DNA of 64,000 nt from CAYRJD01 sp965205925 (GTDB lineage Bacteria; Actinomycetota; Acidimicrobiia; Acidimicrobiales; Poriferisodalaceae). This document shows positions 60,193-64,000 of the stretch, one piece after another. The stretch lies in NCBI GenBank assembly GCA_965205925.1, contig OZ242183.1:992001-1056000 (forward strand), in the 5' to 3' direction. The notes under the pieces are model-generated. The model was given only the letters and a program-made list of their open reading frames with translations. It did no database searches and was not told the DNA's origin. The position numbers and the translations under genes were made by a program. Each line of letters starts with the position of its first letter. The stretch's first letter is position 1.

Positions 60193-61977
60193 ATGAACGC
60201 CCCAACCAATAGCACACCTATTCGCATTGCTAACTGCAGTGGATTCTTCGGCGACCGGATCAACGCAGCGGTAGAAATGACCGAGGGCGGGCCAATTGAC
60301 GCTCTGACAGGCGACTGGCTAGCCGAGCTCACGATGCTGATCTTGTCTCGCATTCAAGCCAAACACCCCGGCGGCGGTTACGCCCGCACTTTTGTTACGC
60401 AAATGGAACAGGTCATGGGTACCTGCCTGGACAAAGGCATCAAGGTGGTGTCAAACGCTGGCGGACTAAACCCACAGGGTTGCGCTGACGCTGTTCAAGA
60501 AGTCGCAGATCGTCTTGGGCTGAACCCAAAGGTCGCATACGTAGACGGTGACGATCTAACCGACCGGCTGCCGGACCTGATTAGTGCCGGCAACGATTTC
60601 GCACACCTTGACACGGGTCAGCCGCTCGGAGACATTGCCGAACGAATCGTTACCGCTAACGCTTACATGGGCTGCTGGGGAATTGTTGATGCACTAAATA
60701 GCGGAGCGGACATTGTCATTACCGGACGCGCTACCGACGCCGCAGTTGTAGCCGGTCCGGCCGCTTGGCATCACGGTTGGAAGCGCGACAGTTGGGATGA
60801 ACTAGCTGGAGCCATCGTGGCGGGTCACGTCATCGAATGCGGTGGGCAAGCAACTGGAGGCAACTACAGCTTTTTCACTGAGATCGAAAACATGACCTAC
60901 CCAGGCTTCCCATGGGCCGAAGTAGCAGCGGACGGGTCTTGCGTGATTGGTAAACACGACCGCACCGATGGCCAGGTGTCTATAGGCACTGTTACGTCTC
61001 AGTTGCTTTACGAGATCCAAAGCGAGCGCTATGCCAATCCCGATGTGGTGTGCCGTTTTGACACTATCCAGCTAGAAGAAGTGGCCCTCGATCGAGTGCG
61101 CATCAGCGACACGCGTGGTGAGCCAGCTCCACCCAACCTAAAGGTGTCGATGAACTATCACGGTGGTTTTCGCAACCAAATTGCGATCGGGCTGACTGGT
61201 CTGGATATCGAAGAAAAAGCTGCGTTGATTGAACGTCAGTTTTGGTATGCCTGCCCATTTGCGCCAGAAGACTTTGATTCGGTGGTTACGCGTCTTTCGC
61301 GCACGGATAAAAGGAATCCCGCCACCAACGAAGAGGCGGTTGCAGTGTTGAAAATCGTCGTGAAGGATCGTGACGAGCGCAAAGTAGGCAGAGCGTTTTC
61401 GAACATCGGTACCGAAATAGGCCTGTGTTCTATTCCAGGACTGTTCGGCACTGGTGGCGGGCCGGGGCCGGGGCAACCCTTCGGTGTGTTTTGGCCTGCG
61501 CTGGTTAGTTCAGACTTGGTGCCGATGAGAGTGGTGGTGGAAGGTAAAACGACCGTGGTTGATAACACCGCACCTACGCCAGCAGCTGATGCGCCTGTAG
61601 TGCAGTCAACCTTTGTGCAGTTGCCCGGTGTTGTTACCGGCGAAACGAAGCCAACACCTTTAGGGGTTCTGTTTGGCACACGTTCTGGTGACAAAGGCCC
61701 AAATGCAAACCTGGGAGTCTTTGCGCGTAGCGTGCTGGCGTACGCCTGGCTGGCTGATTTTCTGACCGTTGAGTGTCTCAGCGAGCTAATGCCCGAGGCT
61801 GCTGAACACAAAGTTGATCGCTACGACTTTCCAAACTTGCTGAGCCTGAACTTCATATTTCACGGTTTGTTAGAGGAAGGCGTGGCAGCTTCTACTCGCC
61901 AAGATCCACAGGCCAAAGCGCTAGGAGAGTATCTGCGCGCCAAGGTGGTGGAGATACCGGTAGCGCTCTTGAGCTAG
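60193..61977 (+). CDS. AtuA-family (DUF1446) acyclic terpene utilization-like protein
   Basis: The 594-residue protein has the AtuA-type N-terminal domain (IANCSGFFGDRINAAVEM; VSNAGGLNPQGCADAV; ITGRATDAAVVAGPAAWHHG) and the C-terminal AtuA-associated domain (LGVLFGTRSGDKGPNANLGVF) fused in one chain. AtuA is required for citronellol/geraniol use in Pseudomonas, though its reaction is unclear. No other atu gene (carboxylase AtuC/AtuF) is nearby, so terpene use is not implied. Its 3' end overlaps the convergent FAH-family gene by 4 bp. Confidence 0.92.
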   Translation: MNAPTNSTPIRIANCSGFFGDRINAAVEMTEGGPIDALTGDWLAELTMLILSRIQAKHPGGGYARTFVTQMEQVMGTCLDKGIKVVSNAGGLNPQGCADAVQEVADRLGLNPKVAYVDGDDLTDRLPDLISAGNDFAHLDTGQPLGDIAERIVTANAYMGCWGIVDALNSGADIVITGRATDAAVVAGPAAWHHGWKRDSWDELAGAIVAGHVIECGGQATGGNYSFFTEIENMTYPGFPWAEVAADGSCVIGKHDRTDGQVSIGTVTSQLLYEIQSERYANPDVVCRFDTIQLEEVALDRVRISDTRGEPAPPNLKVSMNYHGGFRNQIAIGLTGLDIEEKAALIERQFWYACPFAPEDFDSVVTRLSRTDKRNPATNEEAVAVLKIVVKDRDERKVGRAFSNIGTEIGLCSIPGLFGTGGGPGPGQPFGVFWPALVSSDLVPMRVVVEGKTTVVDNTAPTPAADAPVVQSTFVQLPGVVTGETKPTPLGVLFGTRSGDKGPNANLGVFARSVLAYAWLADFLTVECLSELMPEAAEHKVDRYDFPNLLSLNFIFHGLLEEGVAASTRQDPQAKALGEYLRAKVVEIPVALLS

Positions 61978-62852
61978 AGCAGTTGTGTGTCAGGTTCAGC
62001 GATAACTGGGTTGGTCAAGGTGCCAATTCCTTCAATGGTGATAGCCACCTCATCGCCTGGTGCTAACAGTTTTGGTGGATCAAAGAACACTCCCACGCCT
62101 GCAGGCGTTCCGGTGGTAACTATCGTCCCAGGCTCCAAAGTGAACGCGGTGGTTATGTGCTCTATCAGCTTGTAGCAGTCAAAAATCAGATCGTTGGTGT
62201 TGGAGTCTTGGCGCACCTCACCATTGACCGTGGTTTTCAACGCCAGCGAATGTGGATCGATTTCGTCCCTGGTTACTAACACCGGACCGCAAGGCCCATG
62301 GGTATCCCACGACTTACCCATAATCATGGTCGGGCTCGCCATTTGCCAGTCGCGCACGCTCACGTCGTTCATGATCGTGTAGCCAGCTATCACCGTTGAC
62401 GCCTTGTCGGCTGGCACATGCCGGCATCGCCGACCGATTACTAACGCTAGCTCACCCTCATAATCCACCATGTCTGGTGCAGCAGATGGGATATGTATCG
62501 GCGAGCCTGGGCTAGTGATGCAGCGATGATGTTTAGTGAAGATCACCGGCACCTTCGGTGTTTCACGGCCACCCTCTGCTGCATGGGCTGCGTAGTTGAG
62601 ACCAACCGCCAAGATTGCTGGCGGGACACCAACTGGGGACAACACCTTGGTCTTGTCAAGAGATGTTTGAGGACCAGTCGCTTGGTCCGCTATTTGCTCT
62701 AACGCAGCACTCAGTGGTTTGTTGCGGTCGACACCAGCCTCAGCTAAAAGCGTTGGTAGATCACGGTGGTCGGTGTCTATGTCTGTCAGAGTTCCGTCGC
62801 TCAACGTAGCTAGGCGGGCAGCCCCATCGCTTAGGTGGCGCACAATTTTCAT
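61974..62852 (-). CDS. Fumarylacetoacetate hydrolase family protein
   Basis: The 292-residue protein has the FAH C-terminal fold: ILAVGLNYAAHAAEGG, DYEGELALVIGRRC with metal-binding Glu, NDVSVRDWQ with Asp and TGTPAGVGVFFDPP. Members cleave C-C bonds in diketo acids or decarboxylate them, using Mg or Mn. The N-terminal 70 residues are the variable domain. Context with AtuA-family and SDR genes suggests a catabolic role; the substrate is not known. Confidence 0.93.
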   Translation of the reverse strand: MKIVRHLSDGAARLATLSDGTLTDIDTDHRDLPTLLAEAGVDRNKPLSAALEQIADQATGPQTSLDKTKVLSPVGVPPAILAVGLNYAAHAAEGGRETPKVPVIFTKHHRCITSPGSPIHIPSAAPDMVDYEGELALVIGRRCRHVPADKASTVIAGYTIMNDVSVRDWQMASPTMIMGKSWDTHGPCGPVLVTRDEIDPHSLALKTTVNGEVRQDSNTNDLIFDCYKLIEHITTAFTLEPGTIVTTGTPAGVGVFFDPPKLLAPGDEVAITIEGIGTLTNPVIAEPDTQLL

Positions 62853-62941
62853 GGCTTGAACCTAGTCGGCAAGAATGACTCAGAGCTTTGGTACATACAC
62901 GGCATTGCATAATCACCCAAGTAGTGGCACTCTAAAACCCC

Positions 62942-63460
62942 GTGCGACCAGCGCGGTATGAGCAGGCAGCGTCCAGCGACTCGATATTTGAACCCATAAC
63001 CGGCCTACCTGACGCGCGGGCATACGCCTTGCTAGTGGAACGCAAGCTTTCCCAAGCGCGACGCTCGTTGAATCCGCTTTCGTTGATAGCGATTGCAGTG
63101 GACGGGTTTGAGCAAATATCCGAATCTGAAATTCGAGTAGCGACACTGATTACAGCGCGCCTGGTGTGTTCCACCTTGCGTCAATCCGACACCGTGTGCC
63201 ATCTAGGTGACGGCGTGTTCGTTGCGATCCTTGATGACACCTCAGATAGCGGAGCGGTCTGGGCTGCCAATCGCGTCAGAACTGCAGTGGCCAGTGAACG
63301 TCAATCGATTGCGGTGACGTTGTCGATGGGCGTGGCTGCCTATCCCACGCACGCACTTGAGCCGGGGCAGCTGAGCCAGGAAGCGTTTGGAGCGTTGCAT
63401 GTGGCGCGTTCGATGGGACCTGAGCGATTAGAAGTGGCAGGCTCAAGTCTGGCAGGCTGA
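62942..63460 (+). CDS. Degenerate GGDEF-domain protein
   Basis: The 172-residue protein is little more than one GGDEF-like domain. It has TGLPDARAYALLVERKLSQA at the start, SLIAIAVDGFEQI as the first strand and SMGVAAYPTH as the late strand. The signature position reads LGDGV (88-92) where active cyclases have GGDEF/GGEEF, so diguanylate cyclase activity is unlikely and it may only bind nucleotide or a partner. No sensor or membrane domain is present. The start is GTG. The stop lies in a 15-nt direct repeat. Confidence 0.75.
   Translation: MRPARYEQAASSDSIFEPITGLPDARAYALLVERKLSQARRSLNPLSLIAIAVDGFEQISESEIRVATLITARLVCSTLRQSDTVCHLGDGVFVAILDDTSDSGAVWAANRVRTAVASERQSIAVTLSMGVAAYPTHALEPGQLSQEAFGALHVARSMGPERLEVAGSSLAG
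63435..63458. repeat. Two-copy direct repeat, 15-nt period, at gene end
   Basis: TGGCAGGCT occurs at 63435 and 63450; the second copy runs into the stop codon of the GGDEF-like gene. Confidence 0.85.
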
Positions 63461-63530
63461 TGTCTGAAAGACTGAGTTTTGTTAGTAAAACTCGGCAGCA
63501 AATATGCCAACAACCGGTTAGGGAGCAGCA

Positions 63531-64000
63531 ATGGCTGAAACAGATTTCACAAACATAGGCACCAAAGCCGAGCTAGACGGACGAGTGGCGTTAGTGACTG
63601 GCTCAAGCAGCGGCATAGGCGCTGAGCTGGCTCGTAAACTTGTTGAGCTAGGTGCCAAAGTAACCGTCAACTCCTCTTCGTCTGTGCAGGCGGGGACAGC
63701 CTTGGCTGAGGAGCTGGGCGACGCTGCTCGCTATCAACAAGCCGATGTAAGTTCTGAGGATCAGTGCAAGGCTCTGATTTCGCAGACCATTGACGCCTTC
63801 GGTCGCCTGGACATCCTCGTCAACAATGCGGGCTACACCCAGGTGATACCGCATCACGATCTGGAGGCTGTTACCGATGAGGTATTCCGCCGAATCATTG
63901 ACGTGAACATCATGGGTACTTGGTATTTGAGTCGTGCCGCAGTTCCGGCTTTACGTGAGAACGGAGACGGAAACATCATCAACATCACCTCTATCGCTGG
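63531..64000 (+). CDS. Short-chain dehydrogenase/reductase, C-terminus beyond window
   Basis: The frame runs from ATG 63531, preceded by GGGAGCA, to the right edge, giving 156 residues. It shows the classical SDR start: RVALVTGSSSGIGAELARKL, then DILVNNAGYTQV and NIINITSIAG. The active-site YxxxK is beyond the edge. Asn in VTVNSSSS after the second strand suggests NADP use. Fatty-acid (FabG-type) or secondary-alcohol activity cannot be separated. Confidence 0.92.
   Translation, partial: MAETDFTNIGTKAELDGRVALVTGSSSGIGAELARKLVELGAKVTVNSSSSVQAGTALAEELGDAARYQQADVSSEDQCKALISQTIDAFGRLDILVNNAGYTQVIPHHDLEAVTDEVFRRIIDVNIMGTWYLSRAAVPALRENGDGNIINITSIA

Overview
The window looks like one contiguous chromosome segment of a high-G+C-phylum actinobacterium with only moderate G+C. 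Genes are packed tightly, with many GTG starts and 4-8 bp stop/start overlaps. An Acidimicrobiia-like organism is my best guess. The reasons are a class II DAHP synthase, F420-type LLM oxidoreductase, several CoA-transferase, CoxL-type and amidase genes, and a complete mreBCD-mrdA-rodA rod-shape operon, which many other actinobacteria lack. This placement is inference; no rRNA gene is present. I see no insertion sequence, prophage, integrase or CRISPR array.

Region 1 (1-15.4 kb) is an accessory catabolic block: a thiolase (cut by the left edge), an orphan CoxL-type molybdenum hydroxylase large subunit, two paralogous amidases, a TesB-type thioesterase, an alpha/beta hydrolase, two unrecognised exported proteins, a double CaiB/BaiF CoA-transferase, a quinone-oxidoreductase-like protein, alanine dehydrogenase and an AhpD-like protein.

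Region 2 (15.4-20.3 kb) holds tRNA-Lys, tRNA-His, tRNA-Arg and tRNA-Pro, together with a GrdB-family gene interrupted by an in-frame TGA. That gene is best read as a selenoprotein with a UxxC motif and a hairpin in the right place for a bacterial SECIS. Two Nudix genes, folE, an LLM oxidoreductase and a small ferredoxin are also here.

Region 3 (20.3-29.8 kb) is a one-direction inositol-type operon: an IolE-like isomerase, a sugar-binding lipoprotein, an oversized permease with about 375 extra residues, a single-domain ATPase, a Gfo/Idh oxidoreductase, IolD and an IolG-like dehydrogenase. A VOC protein, an SDR and tRNA-Gly follow.

Region 4 (31.5-50 kb) is conserved core: tig, clpP, clpX, folC, ndk, mreB, mreC, mreD, mrdA, rodA, RNase E/G, rplU, rpmA, obg, proB and proA.

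Region 5 (49.7-64 kb) holds a MoxR/CoxE-like pair, class II aroG, a sigma-70 factor, nadD, rsfS, a second orphan CoxL-type gene, a DUF3048 lipoprotein, an alpha/beta hydrolase, an AtuA-family protein, a fumarylacetoacetase-family hydrolase, a degenerate GGDEF protein and an SDR cut by the right edge.

Two themes run across the window. First, short two-copy tandem duplications (12-17 nt period) recur at gene ends and in intergenic gaps, and in-frame minisatellites interrupt otherwise conserved proteins (folE, tig, iolG, proB, nadD). Second, nested inverted repeats sit in intergenic gaps, notably inside the transporter operon and upstream of the second coxL-like gene. The strongest candidate for something unusual is the TGA-containing GrdB-family gene at 15689-16654.
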